Shown piece by piece: positions 9,512 through 17,853 of a DNA stretch of 64,000 nt (position 1 is its first letter; each line of letters begins with the position of its first letter). The stretch spans positions 186,001 through 250,000 of the forward strand of contig NZ_CABPSP010000005.1 in the NCBI RefSeq assembly GCF_902459765.1. The letters are read 5' to 3'. Origin of the DNA: Pandoraea anapnoica. Lineage in GTDB: Bacteria; Pseudomonadota; Gammaproteobacteria; Burkholderiales; Burkholderiaceae. The position numbers were made by a program, and so were the translations under genes. The notes under the pieces were generated by a model. That model saw nothing but the letters and a program-made list of their open reading frames with translations, searched no databases and was not told where the DNA came from.

Positions 9512-10243
9512 TCAGAGAATTTCGCGAACGTCGGAGAGCTTGATGTTCGAGCCCGTGCCCACGTTGAGCAGCGGCGAACCGGTCGTGCTGGCGACAACGC
9601 TTTGCACCTGCGCGTAGGAGAGCAGCGTCGGCGTCACGGCCTTGCCGTTGGCCGTCGCCGTCACGCTCAGGGTGTACTTGCCGTCTGCCACCGCGTTACC
9701 GGCGTCGTCCTTGGCGTCCCACGTCAGGGCTTGCACGCCAGCATCCAAAGCGCCCGCGTTGACGGTGCGGATCGTCTTGCCGGTGCTGTCCTTGATCTCG
9801 ATCTTGACGGTGTCTGCATCGCTCGGCAGTTCGAAACCGAACGGCGTCGCCGTCTTGGTGACGGTGCCGTCGGTGGCCGTGGTGCTGCCCACACCGATGT
9901 TGGTGCCGGGGATCAGCACGCCCTTGCCGACCAGCGCTGCGGCTTGCAGGCTCTGGGTCGAGTTCAATTGCGAGGTCACCGACGAGAGCGTGGTGTTGAG
10001 CTGCGTGATGCCCGAGACCGTGCTGATCTGCGCGAGCTGCGACGTGACCTGCGAGTTGTCCATCGGGTTGAGCGGATCCTGGTTGTTCATCTGAGCGACG
10101 AGCAACTTCAGGAAGCTGTTTTGCAGATCGTCCGCGCTACCGGCCGACGACTTCGAACTCGAACTGTTGCTGGCAGTGCCGTTGATCGAGTCGAGGAAGT
10201 TCTGCGAAAAGTTCGCGGCGTTCGACGTATTGATGCTGGCCAT
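9512..10243 (-). CDS. flgD: Flagellar hook-capping protein FlgD
   Basis: FlgD is the scaffold cap needed for hook assembly. The 243-residue product contains the conserved N-terminal motif FLKLLVAQMNNQDPLNPMDN (about residues 45-65) with downstream TSQLAQISTVSGI. A Tudor/FN3-like C-terminal region carries DAKDDAGNAVADGKYTLSV. It sits between flgC and flgE in the expected order. Confidence 0.96.
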   Translation of the reverse strand: MASINTSNAANFSQNFLDSINGTASNSSSSKSSAGSADDLQNSFLKLLVAQMNNQDPLNPMDNSQVTSQLAQISTVSGITQLNTTLSSVTSQLNSTQSLQAAALVGKGVLIPGTNIGVGSTTATDGTVTKTATPFGFELPSDADTVKIEIKDSTGKTIRTVNAGALDAGVQALTWDAKDDAGNAVADGKYTLSVTATANGKAVTPTLLSYAQVQSVVASTTGSPLLNVGTGSNIKLSDVREIL

Positions 10244-10267
10244 TTCTTCTGGTCTCCGCGCGGCCCC

Positions 10268-10672
10268 TTACTGGCCGACCGTGAGGGTTTTGAGCATGAG
10301 TGTCTTGGCGGTGTTGAGCGCTTCGACGTTGGCTTGGTACGAGCGGGAGGCGGAAATCATGTTGACCATCTCTTCCACCGGATTCACGTTGGGCATGGTG
10401 ACGTAGCCCTGTGCGTTCGCAGCCGGGTTCTTCGGGTCGTACACGGTCTTGAGCGGCGACGGGTCTTCCACCACGCCGGCGACCTTCACGCCACCGACAT
10501 CGGTGCCCGTGACCGGATTGACCTGAAACACGACCTGCTTGGCGCGGTACGGCTGGCCGTCCGGGCCAGTCACCGATTCGGCGTTGGCCAGGTTGCTGGC
10601 CGTCACGTTCATGCGCTGCGACTGTGCAGTCATGGCCGAGCCGGCAACGTCGAAGATGCTCATGAGTGGCAT
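10268..10672 (-). CDS. flgC: Flagellar proximal rod protein FlgC
   Basis: FlgC is a small proximal rod subunit. The 134 residues match the family length. The N-terminus has [20 protein letters not shown] followed by NLANAES, and the C-terminus has [20 protein letters not shown]. It begins 5 bp after the flgB stop codon, so translation is probably coupled. Confidence 0.97.
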   Translation of the reverse strand: MPLMSIFDVAGSAMTAQSQRMNVTASNLANAESVTGPDGQPYRAKQVVFQVNPVTGTDVGGVKVAGVVEDPSPLKTVYDPKNPAANAQGYVTMPNVNPVEEMVNMISASRSYQANVEALNTAKTLMLKTLTVGQ

Positions 10673-10677
10673 GGCGC

Positions 10678-11115
10678 TTACCCTTGGCTGGTGATGGCGG
10701 CCAGCATCGTCTTGATCTGGCTGCTCAGGACTGTGAGGCCCGTCTGATAATGCACGGCGTTGTCGGCGAAGTTCACACGCTCGGCATCGAGTTCGACGGT
10801 GTTGCCGTCGACGCTTTGCTGATACGGCACGCGATAGAGCAGCTCCGGGCCGCCCATCGGCGGGGCCGTCGTCACACCGCGCCCGGCGATGTGGCGCGAG
10901 GACGTGCGCGAGAGCGACACGCTCGACTCGGTGGCGAGCTGCTGCTGCGCGCCGCGCTCGACGGCCTGATTCAACGCGTTATTGAAATCGACGTCGCGCG
11001 ACTTGTACCCCGGCGTGTCCGCGTTGGCGATATTCGACGAGATCACCTCCTGACGGTAGGCGCGCATAGCCAGCGCCTGCTGGGAGAATCGCAATGCCGC
11101 GTCCAGTTTGTCCAT
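10678..11115 (-). CDS. flgB: Flagellar proximal rod protein FlgB
   Basis: FlgB is the innermost rod subunit. The start was set at the ATG at 11113-11115 ([20 protein letters not shown]), giving 145 residues, close to the usual length of about 135-140. The frame stays open for another 70 codons upstream, but that extension looks unlike any rod protein. Internal motifs [20 protein letters not shown] and the C-terminal [20 protein letters not shown] fit FlgB. It is the first gene of the leftward flgB-J operon and diverges from flgA. Confidence 0.94.
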   Translation of the reverse strand: MDKLDAALRFSQQALAMRAYRQEVISSNIANADTPGYKSRDVDFNNALNQAVERGAQQQLATESSVSLSRTSSRHIAGRGVTTAPPMGGPELLYRVPYQQSVDGNTVELDAERVNFADNAVHYQTGLTVLSSQIKTMLAAITSQG

Positions 11116-11589
11116 GATCTCGTCTCGCCCGATGCTTGCCTTGATGCTGGGTACTTGGGTAATGCTCAAGAAACTTGCCCGTGCTGCGTCCGGGGCCTGC
11201 TCAGTCGTTTGCTGCGCTGACTGGCGGCCATCGCGCGATGCGCAGACGGGGTGTCCTGCCCGGTCCGGAAAAAATAGGGACCTTTTGGCATGCTTCGCAT
11301 CGTATGCGCCCCCCCCGGGATTCAATCGGACGAATAGGAAGGAGATTGACCGCCATTTCGAGCCATGCCCTGTGACGCGACATCTCTAGAATGGCTTCCT
11401 GACGGCATCGGGCGGGGTTCGCCCCCCAGGCACAGGGACACTGCCCGGTGTCGTCGGCTTCGCAACGCGCAAGCCGCAAAGTTGTTGTTCAGGCAGGTCG
11501 AAAGGGTTTCAGCGTCGTACGCCACCGGAATCGTGATGCATCGTCGTGATGTGTCGGTACGCCGGGCGACGACCGCAAGGAGAGTGAGC
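11116..11589. other. Divergent intergenic region flgB / flgA
   Basis: These 474 bp separate flgB (-) from flgA (+) and must carry the promoters of both early flagellar operons, where FlhDC would be expected to act. I see no convincing FliA-type promoter and no clear sigma-70 or sigma-54 promoter here. A run of eight C residues at about 11311-11318 and a small GGGGTTCGCCCC hairpin near 11415 are the only notable features. Open frames crossing the region look like extensions of flgB and flgA. Confidence 0.6.
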
Positions 11590-12648
11590 ATGGCAGGCAA
11601 ATTCGGCGACCGACTCGCCAATGCCCCGCGCACGTATGACGTGCAGCGGCTCGGCCAGCGCTCGTCCGCAAAAATGCCCCTGAACTTTCAAATACTTACG
11701 AGTGCCCGACGTGGCCTGATGGCCGCGATGCTCGCAACGCTCGGTATGGCCGGACTCGTGACGTCCGCGCAGGCCGCGACGGGTGCGAACCCCGGCGTCG
11801 CTACTGATCCCGCCGCTCAAAATCTTGGCAACACGCTCGGTCCGAGCGCCATCGTCATCCCCGGCAACAATGCCGCCGCAGGCGGTGTCGCGTCGAACGT
11901 GCCAAATATGGTGCGTCCAGCGACCGCAACGGCGAATGCATCCGTTCAGACGCAGCAGGCACCGGTCGCGACGGCTGCGCCAGTGCAACCTCAGCCGCAA
12001 GCCCAGGCATCCCAATTCCAGAACACGCAGGTGATCCGGCAGACTGCCGAGCGATTCCTGCGTGAGCAGACCACCGGCCTGCCTGGTCAGGTCAACATCA
12101 CCGTGGGCGAATCGGTCTCGGACCGCATGCCTGCGTGCTCGGCGCTTGAGCCGTTCCTGCCGCCGGGTGCGCGCCTTTGGGGCACGACCAGCGTCGGCGT
12201 GCGATGTGCCGGGGAGCGTCCTTGGACGCTGTATCTGCAAGCGCGCGTGAGCATCAACGCCACGTATTTCGTCGCCGCACGTCAGATCAATCCGGGCGAG
12301 ACCATCGGGCCGACGGATCTGTCGCCGCGTCAGGGCGATCTCACGCTGCTGCCGCGCACGGTCGCGACCGATGCCGGTCAGATCGTCGGTACGGTGGCCG
12401 TGAACCGGATTACCTCGGGGCTGCCGATCCGCTCCGACCTGCTGCGCAGTGCGATTGCCGTCCAGCAGGGACAAACCGTGCGCGTGGTCTCGCGGGGTTC
12501 GGGTTTTGAAGTGAGCACGGAAGGTCAGGTGCTCACACGTGCCAGCGCGGGCGATCCCGTGCAGGTGCGCACGCGTGCCGGACAAGTCGTCAGCGGCACC
12601 GTGAAGTCCGGAAAAAATGGCAACGTCGAAGTCGAAGTTGCACTGTAA
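11590..12648 (+). CDS. flgA: P-ring assembly chaperone FlgA
   Basis: FlgA is the periplasmic chaperone for FlgI. The chosen ATG at 11590 follows a strong AAGGAGAG ribosome site, giving 352 residues. A later ATG at 11674 would place the signal peptide at the very N-terminus but has no good ribosome site. The signal-like segment is LMAAMLATLGMAGLVTSAQA. An Ala/Gln/Pro-rich linker follows, then the FlgA domain, including a SAF-type region (FVAARQINPGETIGPTDLSP) and the C-terminal VRTRAGQVVSGTVKSGKNGN. The product is longer than typical FlgA (about 220-240 residues) because of the linker and the N-terminal extension. Confidence 0.92.
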   Translation: MAGKFGDRLANAPRTYDVQRLGQRSSAKMPLNFQILTSARRGLMAAMLATLGMAGLVTSAQAATGANPGVATDPAAQNLGNTLGPSAIVIPGNNAAAGGVASNVPNMVRPATATANASVQTQQAPVATAAPVQPQPQAQASQFQNTQVIRQTAERFLREQTTGLPGQVNITVGESVSDRMPACSALEPFLPPGARLWGTTSVGVRCAGERPWTLYLQARVSINATYFVAARQINPGETIGPTDLSPRQGDLTLLPRTVATDAGQIVGTVAVNRITSGLPIRSDLLRSAIAVQQGQTVRVVSRGSGFEVSTEGQVLTRASAGDPVQVRTRAGQVVSGTVKSGKNGNVEVEVAL

Positions 12649-12745
12649 GAAACAGGAAGAGAGCGATGGAAGTAATCGCTTACTTACGTTAAGTATTCGC
12701 TGAAATCACCCGGGCACTTGAACTGGTAACAGGATGTTACTTGCC

Positions 12746-12772
12746 TAAAGTTATGGCGGATAATGCCGTTAC
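12746..12772 (+). promoter_or_regulatory. FliA (sigma-28) type promoter of flgM
   Basis: TAAAGTTA, an 11-bp spacer and GCCGTTAC match TAAAGTTT-N11-GCCGATAA at 7/8 and 5/8, and the first four bases of each element are exact. It ends 25 bp before the flgM ATG chosen here. A longer flgM frame starting at 12741 would run through the promoter, which supports the shorter start. This is the expected late promoter that renews anti-sigma factor once FliA is free. Confidence 0.8.
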
Positions 12773-12797
12773 ACAGGCAGGTTTCTGGGGAAAGCAC

Positions 12798-13133
12798 ATG
12801 AAAATCCAACTACCCGCCACGTCGTTGAACGAGGTTGGCGGCAGCAAGGCAACGGCAGATCGTACGACTTCCGGTGCTGTGAACACCGACGCTGCTGCGG
12901 CCCCTGCTGCGAGCGCTGGCGGTGCCAACGTGAGCACGAGCGCCTTGTCGTCGGAGATGCGTGCCTTGCAGGAAGCACTGGCAGCGACCGGCACGGCCGA
13001 CATCGACGTTGCGAAGGTTGCGGCGATCAAGACGGCGATCGCTAACGGCCAGCTGGCTATTGATACCTCCAAGATTGCGGACGGTCTGATCTCGACCGCA
13101 CGCGATTTGCTCTCTGCGCAATCGAAGTCATGA
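12798..13133 (+). CDS. flgM: Anti-sigma-28 factor FlgM
   Basis: FlgM binds FliA until the hook is finished and is then exported. The start at 12798 (MKIQLPATSLNEVGG) follows GGGGAAAG and gives 111 residues, typical of FlgM. The N-terminal half is Ala/Thr/Ser-rich and probably disordered. The C-terminal half, with VDVAKVAAIKTAIANGQLAI-like sequence (here DIDVAKVAAIKTAIANGQL) and IADGLISTARDLL, is the sigma-binding part. Its stop overlaps the flgN start in ATGA, so the pair is translationally coupled. Confidence 0.95.
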   Translation: MKIQLPATSLNEVGGSKATADRTTSGAVNTDAAAAPAASAGGANVSTSALSSEMRALQEALAATGTADIDVAKVAAIKTAIANGQLAIDTSKIADGLISTARDLLSAQSKS

Positions 13134-13588
13134 CCAACGATGCCCTGCTGAACGCCCTGACTGCTGAGACTGCCGCGATCGGCACGTTTTCGACATTGCT
13201 TGGGGAAGAACAGCAGGCATTGGTCAACGGCACGCTCGACGCGTTGCCGGATCTGACAGAACGCAAGACGCGCGCTGTAGCGGAGCTGACCGCTCTCGGT
13301 CGTGAGCGCGATGCGCAGTTGAAAGCGTTGGGCTACTCGCCTGACGAAGCAGGTGCGACGGCAGCGGCTGCCGCCGATCCCAAGGTCGACGCTGCGTGGA
13401 AGGCCCTGCTCGCCACCGCCGCCGAAGCGAAGCGCGCGAACGACACGAACGGCCTGCTCATCAACACCCGCCTGACGTACACCCAACAAGCCCTGACCGT
13501 CCTCTACGGCCCGGGCAACAACACCCCCCTCTACGGCCCCGACGGCCGCACCACCCCGCGCTCAAGCGGGGGGAGTGTTACGGCTTAA
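13130..13588 (+). CDS. flgN: Flagellar export chaperone FlgN
   Basis: FlgN is the cytoplasmic chaperone that delivers FlgK and FlgL to the export gate. The 152-residue product is largely helical with heptad-like stretches (LLGEEQQALVNGTLDALPDL, then TERKTRAVAELTALGRERD). The C-terminal segment NDTNGLLINTRLTYTQQALT with LYGPDGRT is typical of the family. It overlaps flgM by 4 bp. Its stop codon is only 4 bp from the end of the convergent HicB-like gene, and I see no clear terminator between them. Confidence 0.9.
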   Translation: MTNDALLNALTAETAAIGTFSTLLGEEQQALVNGTLDALPDLTERKTRAVAELTALGRERDAQLKALGYSPDEAGATAAAAADPKVDAAWKALLATAAEAKRANDTNGLLINTRLTYTQQALTVLYGPGNNTPLYGPDGRTTPRSSGGSVTA

Positions 13589-13592
13589 CACC

Positions 13593-13808
13593 TCAGGCCA
13601 CCGGTAGTTCCGGCTCAGGCACGGCTTCGCCGTTAGCCTGCATGTCTGAAACGACATTTCGTACAACCGCTTGGATTCTCTCGAACGCGCGTTCGGACGT
13701 CACGTCGAGCCACGACATCGACTGAAACTCGACGCAAAGTCCGACGTACTCGCCATCTTCTGCCGAGTACTTAACTTGATACTGGTATCTATAGCAGCAA
13801 TCCATCAT
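13593..13808 (-). CDS. Orphan HicB-like antitoxin-family protein
   Basis: The 71-residue product resembles the short HicB-like fold: YQVKYSAEDGEYVGLCVEFQ, then SMSWLD, and a C-terminal helix with VVRNVVSDMQANGE. HicB proteins normally neutralise the HicA mRNA interferase encoded beside them. No HicA-like frame is present on either side, and the region has no DNA-binding domain added, so this is an orphan. It begins an islet with lower GC at third codon positions than the flanking flagellar genes, suggesting acquisition. A regulatory or domesticated role is possible, but nothing in the sequence shows it. Confidence 0.7.
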   Translation of the reverse strand: MMDCCYRYQYQVKYSAEDGEYVGLCVEFQSMSWLDVTSERAFERIQAVVRNVVSDMQANGEAVPEPELPVA

Positions 13809-13839
13809 TTCGGTGTGCCTGAGACTGGGGCGAAGTTGT

Positions 13840-14514
13840 TCAGCATTTCACCGCAATAAGCGGGCGTTCTTGTTTCACAAATGGATCGATACCGGCAGCT
13901 TGGTTGGGTATGCGAACGCAATAGGTCCCATGAGATGAACGGATTCTCTCAACTCTTGATCCATCTGGCCGAATCTCACTAGAGACAGTCCCCGACTCCC
14001 AGCCTTTCCCGAGCGCCGATTCAAAAGCCTGAGCGACGGGATCTGTGATTGCGTGACTCTTGCCCATCACTCTTTCGTCAGCGACGCTCGATTGATCTCT
14101 CACGGCACGTTTTGCCGCATCCACTTCATTTTGATTCTGCTGCGAGCGGACAGCGCTTTGGACTGACTGCCGCCAATCGCTTAACGACGTTTCCTCTCGC
14201 TCCGTCACAACTGTCCGCTCAATCGCTGAAGGATTTGTTCGCGGACGCCTAACCGCCGCCGGTGCCTTCGAGAGAGCATTGGCTGAGTTCCTCCTCGCAC
14301 GGTGCGACGGTTCCAGTGATTGCGACGGTTTAGTTGCAGGTTCAATCGAAAAATGAGGCAGTTCGACGAAGGTGACGATGAGAGCCTGGGGCGGCACCCG
14401 CTTCGCTGAGGTACCTCCCCAGGATAAGAACCAGAGAAGAAGTGCGATATGCAATGCGGCAGACGTCGCCACACCGACCATCAGACGCCATTTATCATGT
14501 CCGCTCTTAGACAT
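13840..14514 (-). CDS. Membrane-anchored protein of unknown function, TonB-like N-terminus
   Basis: The 224-residue product has one N-terminal transmembrane segment (about residues 11-32, GVATSAALHIALLLWFLSWG) followed by a Pro/Arg/Ser-rich linker, a layout reminiscent of TonB-type energy transducers. The C-terminal part (about 160-224) with WESGTVSSEIRPDGSRVERI and two cysteines is not a TonB domain I can recognise. It has lower third-position GC than the neighbouring flg and fli genes. It is convergent with flgN through the HicB-like gene and unrelated to flagella by content. The function is unknown. Confidence 0.6.
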   Translation of the reverse strand: MSKSGHDKWRLMVGVATSAALHIALLLWFLSWGGTSAKRVPPQALIVTFVELPHFSIEPATKPSQSLEPSHRARRNSANALSKAPAAVRRPRTNPSAIERTVVTEREETSLSDWRQSVQSAVRSQQNQNEVDAAKRAVRDQSSVADERVMGKSHAITDPVAQAFESALGKGWESGTVSSEIRPDGSRVERIRSSHGTYCVRIPNQAAGIDPFVKQERPLIAVKC

Positions 14515-14565
14515 CAGGTGAGAATCGCCGCCCCGGTGTCTATCGTACGTCGCATGGGGTCACGT

Positions 14566-14769
14566 TTATCTGGCGTCCTTGAAGTAATGATATGTGTGGA
14601 CATTGCCGTTCCAGTGATACGAGCACGCAGTTTCCCTATCCGCCTGATTTCGATAGCGATCCGGCATTGTCTGCCCGGGTTCGAATGAAGCTCGCGCGTC
14701 ACCACCAAATGAATCTAATAGCGCCTGATTCCATACAGGGGTTTCAGAATCCGAAGCTCTTGAACACAT
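14566..14769 (-). CDS. Doubtful small ORF or gene remnant in the islet
   Basis: A 67-codon frame ends in CSYHWNGNVHTYHYFKDAR, which looks protein-like, and its codon use is much less GC-rich at third positions than the flagellar genes. There is no convincing ribosome site and no recognisable family. It could be a real small gene, the end of a truncated acquired gene, or noncoding. It lies upstream of the membrane-anchored unknown gene on the same strand. Confidence 0.25.
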   Translation of the reverse strand: MCSRASDSETPVWNQALLDSFGGDARASFEPGQTMPDRYRNQADRETACSYHWNGNVHTYHYFKDAR

Positions 14770-14872
14770 GCCGTTAGCGGCAGAATAACGCGGCTATGGT
14801 CGGAGCGAGCTTGGGAATTTTCCGTTGAACTTTACTGGCCGCGTGCGTAATTGCGTCGAACTGCAGGCAACA

Positions 14873-14908
14873 AAAAACCCCGGCCGCTTGTGCGCCACCG
14901 GGGTTTTT
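14873..14908 (-). terminator. Terminator of the fliA operon
   Basis: An 11-bp inverted repeat, AAAAACCCCGG and CCGGGGTTTTT, encloses a 14-nt loop. Read leftwards the hairpin is followed by a T-run. It lies 37 bp past the fliA stop codon and is followed by no further flagellar gene on that strand. Confidence 0.9.
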
Positions 14909-14944
14909 GTTGAGACAGTTTTCCTAAGCGGATCTATCGATAGC

Positions 14945-15673
14945 CTAATTCGCCGAAGTCCAAGCCTTCTCACGCAACGTCGCGCGCAAGCGCGAGATCG
15001 CCTGACTGTGCAACTGGCACACGCGGGACTCGCTGACTTCGAGCACTGCGCCGATTTCGCGCAGGTTCAGACCCTGCTCGTAATACAGGCTCATCAGCAA
15101 CTTCTCGCGCTCGGGCAGACGATCGATGGCGTCCACCACGCCGCCGCGCAAACCTTCGTCGAGCAGCATCGTCAGCGGATCTGCACCCGGGTCCGCGCAA
15201 ATGCGGTCGATGAACGGCTCTTCGTCCGCCGATTCGAAATCTTCGTAATAGATCAGCTGGCAGCCGTGCACATCCTGCAGCATCTGCTGATACTCGGTCA
15301 GCCCGATCGACATCTCGCCCGCAATCTCGCTCTCGGACGGACCCCGTCCCAGCCGCTGCTCCAGTCGCTGCACCGCTTTCTCGATCTCGCGCGCCGTCTT
15401 GCGAATGCCGCGCGATGCCCAGTCCAGTTCGCGCAACTCGTCGAGCATCGCCCCGCGAATGCGCTGGCTTGCATACGTTTCGAACTGCGCGCCCTGCGTC
15501 TCCTGATACCGGTTCGCCGCATCGAGCAGCCCCAGCATGCCAGCCTGAATCAGATCTTCCAATTCCACGCTCGCCGGCAGCTTCGCCATCAATTGCAGCG
15601 CCAGGCGGCGCACCAACGGCGCGTATTGGGTCAGCGTGTCGTTCGTGTCGACCTTCCCGCGCGCGGTATACAT
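14945..15673 (-). CDS. fliA: Flagellar sigma factor FliA (sigma-28)
   Basis: FliA directs RNA polymerase to late flagellar and chemotaxis promoters. The 242 residues match the family length. Region 2 is clear (LEDLIQAGMLGLLDAANRYQ, then FETYASQRIRGAMLDELREL and DWASRG). The C-terminal region 4 has REKLLMSLYYEQGLNLREIG and SRVCQLHSQAISRLR. It is the last gene of the flhB-flhA-flhF-flhG-fliA series, and FlgM in this window is its inhibitor. FliA-type promoters appear before flgM, flgK, motA and possibly flhD. Confidence 0.97.
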   Translation of the reverse strand: MYTARGKVDTNDTLTQYAPLVRRLALQLMAKLPASVELEDLIQAGMLGLLDAANRYQETQGAQFETYASQRIRGAMLDELRELDWASRGIRKTAREIEKAVQRLEQRLGRGPSESEIAGEMSIGLTEYQQMLQDVHGCQLIYYEDFESADEEPFIDRICADPGADPLTMLLDEGLRGGVVDAIDRLPEREKLLMSLYYEQGLNLREIGAVLEVSESRVCQLHSQAISRLRATLREKAWTSAN

Positions 15674-15710
15674 GTTTCCCTCCGCTTCCTCTCGACGCGT
15701 GCCGTGACGC

Positions 15711-16595
15711 TCAGGCCGTGTGCGCGCTCACCGCGCCCACGCCAAGCGTCATCTCGGCACCGCGATCGCCGCCGCAATCGCCCACCTGACCGATCCCGGC
15801 ACCCAACGCCGCCGGTTCCGTGTCCCGAATGGCCAACGGCCAATGCATCACCTGCGCCGCCAACTGGCGGTAAGCCACCGCCGCCGGCGCCATCGGAAAC
15901 GCATCGACCACGGTGCGCGTCAGATGCCGCGCTCGCACGACCTGACGGTCCGACGGCACATGCCCGGCCAACTCCAGCGACACCGCCAGATAACGACTCG
16001 CTGTCGTGGCCAGATTGCGGCACACGACGCGTGCCTCCATATCCTCCGCCCGGTTCACCAACACCCGGAACTGCGCCAGCGCATATTCGTAATGCGCCTG
16101 TTTGATCCATGAGTACGCGCCCGTAATCGACGCCGGTTCACACCCGAGCACCACCAGCACGTCATGCGCATGCGCCGCCAACGGACTCAGCACGCCACCG
16201 GCGTGCGTGCAGTCGACGATCACGACGTCCGGCTCGCCAACGGTCAACACCGGCAGCGCACGCTGCGGATCGATGCGCTCGGGATGACGGTGCGCCACCG
16301 GCACCAGCACCACGTTGTCGCGCGTCTGCACACGCACTGCGTCGGGCGAAATGCGTCCCGCCAGCACATCGTGGATGTCGCCACGCAACGGCAGACCGAG
16401 TGCCGGCGCTGCATGGCCGCTCTCGTCGGCCAGCACGACATCCTGACCGTGATGAGCCAGCGCGCTGGCCAGATTCAACGCAACACTCGTCTGACCGGCT
16501 TCAGGCGCACTTCCTACCACCGCGACGATGCGCGTGGTATGGCGCGCCACCAGTCGGCGCAGCCCCTCAGCTTGATCGAGTACGAGTTTAACCAA
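15711..16595 (-). CDS. flhG: Flagellar number regulator FlhG (FleN), degenerate P-loop
   Basis: FlhG is a MinD/ParA-family ATPase that normally restrains FlhF and flagellar number. The 294-residue protein begins with the DQAEGLRRL motif that family members use to stimulate FlhF. The Walker A position, residues 28-37, reads GSAPEAGQTS instead of the usual KGGVGKT: the nucleotide-binding lysine is Gln and the signature lysine is absent. The following region (NLASALAHHGQDVVLADESG) keeps the fold. ATP binding is therefore doubtful. It overlaps flhF by 8 bp and precedes fliA. Confidence 0.88.
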   Translation of the reverse strand: MVKLVLDQAEGLRRLVARHTTRIVAVVGSAPEAGQTSVALNLASALAHHGQDVVLADESGHAAPALGLPLRGDIHDVLAGRISPDAVRVQTRDNVVLVPVAHRHPERIDPQRALPVLTVGEPDVVIVDCTHAGGVLSPLAAHAHDVLVVLGCEPASITGAYSWIKQAHYEYALAQFRVLVNRAEDMEARVVCRNLATTASRYLAVSLELAGHVPSDRQVVRARHLTRTVVDAFPMAPAAVAYRQLAAQVMHWPLAIRDTEPAALGAGIGQVGDCGGDRGAEMTLGVGAVSAHTA

Positions 16596-17853
16596 AGCAG
16601 GCCTCGCCTGAAGGTTGTGCGGGCGCGAACAGCCCGCTGTAGTTGGGATCGACCCCGCGCACCACTGCCGGCAAATCTTCCTCGGACGGCACGAACGGCG
16701 AACCCGTCACCGGCGCAGACAACGCCGTGTCGATCAGGAACTGCCGGTCCGCCACGTGCAGATTCTCCGGTACGCGCTGCCCCGTCGAGACGTAATGCAC
16801 CGGCAGACGGTGACGAATCACCGTGTCGAGCACCGAACCCAGGTTGGTCGTCTCGTCGAGTTTCGTCAGAATACACCCGGCCAGATCGCCACCACCCTCG
16901 GCGCTCGCGCTGCGATACGCGTGCACTACTTCATTGAGCGTGTCGCCGTGGCTCGTGGCGTTGAGCAACAGCAGACGCTGCACTGGCGTCTCTGCCCCGC
17001 ACAGCATCGCCACCTGCTCCGGCACCGTGCGGTCGCGCTGGCTCATACCGACCGTGTCGATCAGCACCATGTGTTTGTTGCGCAGTTCGGTCAGCGCCAG
17101 ACGCAGATCCGTCGCGTCCTTCACCGCATGCACCGTCACGCCAAGAATCTTGCCGTAGATGCGCAACTGCTCATGACCGCCGATACGATAGCTGTCGGTC
17201 GTGAGCAGCGCGAGCTTCTCCGCGCCGTGACGCATCACGCAACGCGCCGCGAGCTTTGCCGTGGTCGTGGTCTTGCCTACGCCGGTCGGCCCCATGAGCG
17301 CATACACGCCGCCGCGGTCCATCAATTCGTCTTCGTTCGGCATGATGGGCAGATTGCGCTTGAGCGCATTCTTCACCCAGTCCAGACCGTTCTCGCGGTC
17401 GCTTCCTTCCGGCAGATGCTCCAGCAACGCCCGCCCGAGCTGCGCCGAGAAGCCCGCTGCGAGCAACGTGCGCAGAATCTCGCCCTGTGCCGGCGAACGA
17501 CGCTGTTTGTCGTTCCACACAAGACCTGCGACCTGCTCTTCGAGCAACCCGCGCATGCTTTGCAACTCGCCCATCATCGACTGCGCGAAGGCGCTGGTCG
17601 CGGCGATGTCGTTCGCGGCTGCGGCAGAACTCGCCACGGGCGCCGGGGCCGGTGCGGCAGGACGGAGACGCGGACGATGCGTCGGCATGTCGCCACCGGC
17701 GAGCGCGTCCAGATCCTCTTCCGCCAACGCCACGATCTCGACGCCGTTGGCGACCGAGCGATTGGACAATACGACCGCGTCGGGTCCGATTTCCTCGCGA
17801 ATCTGGCGCAGTGCGTCGCGGCACGTGCCCGCAAAGAATTTCCGAATCTTCAC
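16588..17853 (-). CDS. flhF: Flagellar biosynthesis GTPase FlhF
   Basis: FlhF is an SRP-type GTPase that sets flagellar site and assembly. The 421-residue product has the N-terminal MKIRKFFAGTCRDALRQIRE motif, an Ala/Pro-rich linker near residues 60-90, and a C-terminal NG domain. The P-loop YALMGPTGVGKTTTTAKLAA is intact, followed by TDSYRIGGHEQLRIYGKILG and DTVGMSQRD. A KLDE motif (CILTKLDETTNLGS) supplies the guanine-recognition site. It overlaps both flhA and flhG by a few bases, so the three are tightly coupled. Confidence 0.95.
   Translation of the reverse strand: MKIRKFFAGTCRDALRQIREEIGPDAVVLSNRSVANGVEIVALAEEDLDALAGGDMPTHRPRLRPAAPAPAPVASSAAAANDIAATSAFAQSMMGELQSMRGLLEEQVAGLVWNDKQRRSPAQGEILRTLLAAGFSAQLGRALLEHLPEGSDRENGLDWVKNALKRNLPIMPNEDELMDRGGVYALMGPTGVGKTTTTAKLAARCVMRHGAEKLALLTTDSYRIGGHEQLRIYGKILGVTVHAVKDATDLRLALTELRNKHMVLIDTVGMSQRDRTVPEQVAMLCGAETPVQRLLLLNATSHGDTLNEVVHAYRSASAEGGGDLAGCILTKLDETTNLGSVLDTVIRHRLPVHYVSTGQRVPENLHVADRQFLIDTALSAPVTGSPFVPSEEDLPAVVRGVDPNYSGLFAPAQPSGEACFG

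Noticed and set aside
11365-11589. N-terminal extension of flgA by 75 residues
   Set aside because: The extension is Arg-rich and unlike FlgA; a strong AAGGAGAG ribosome site precedes the ATG at 11590.
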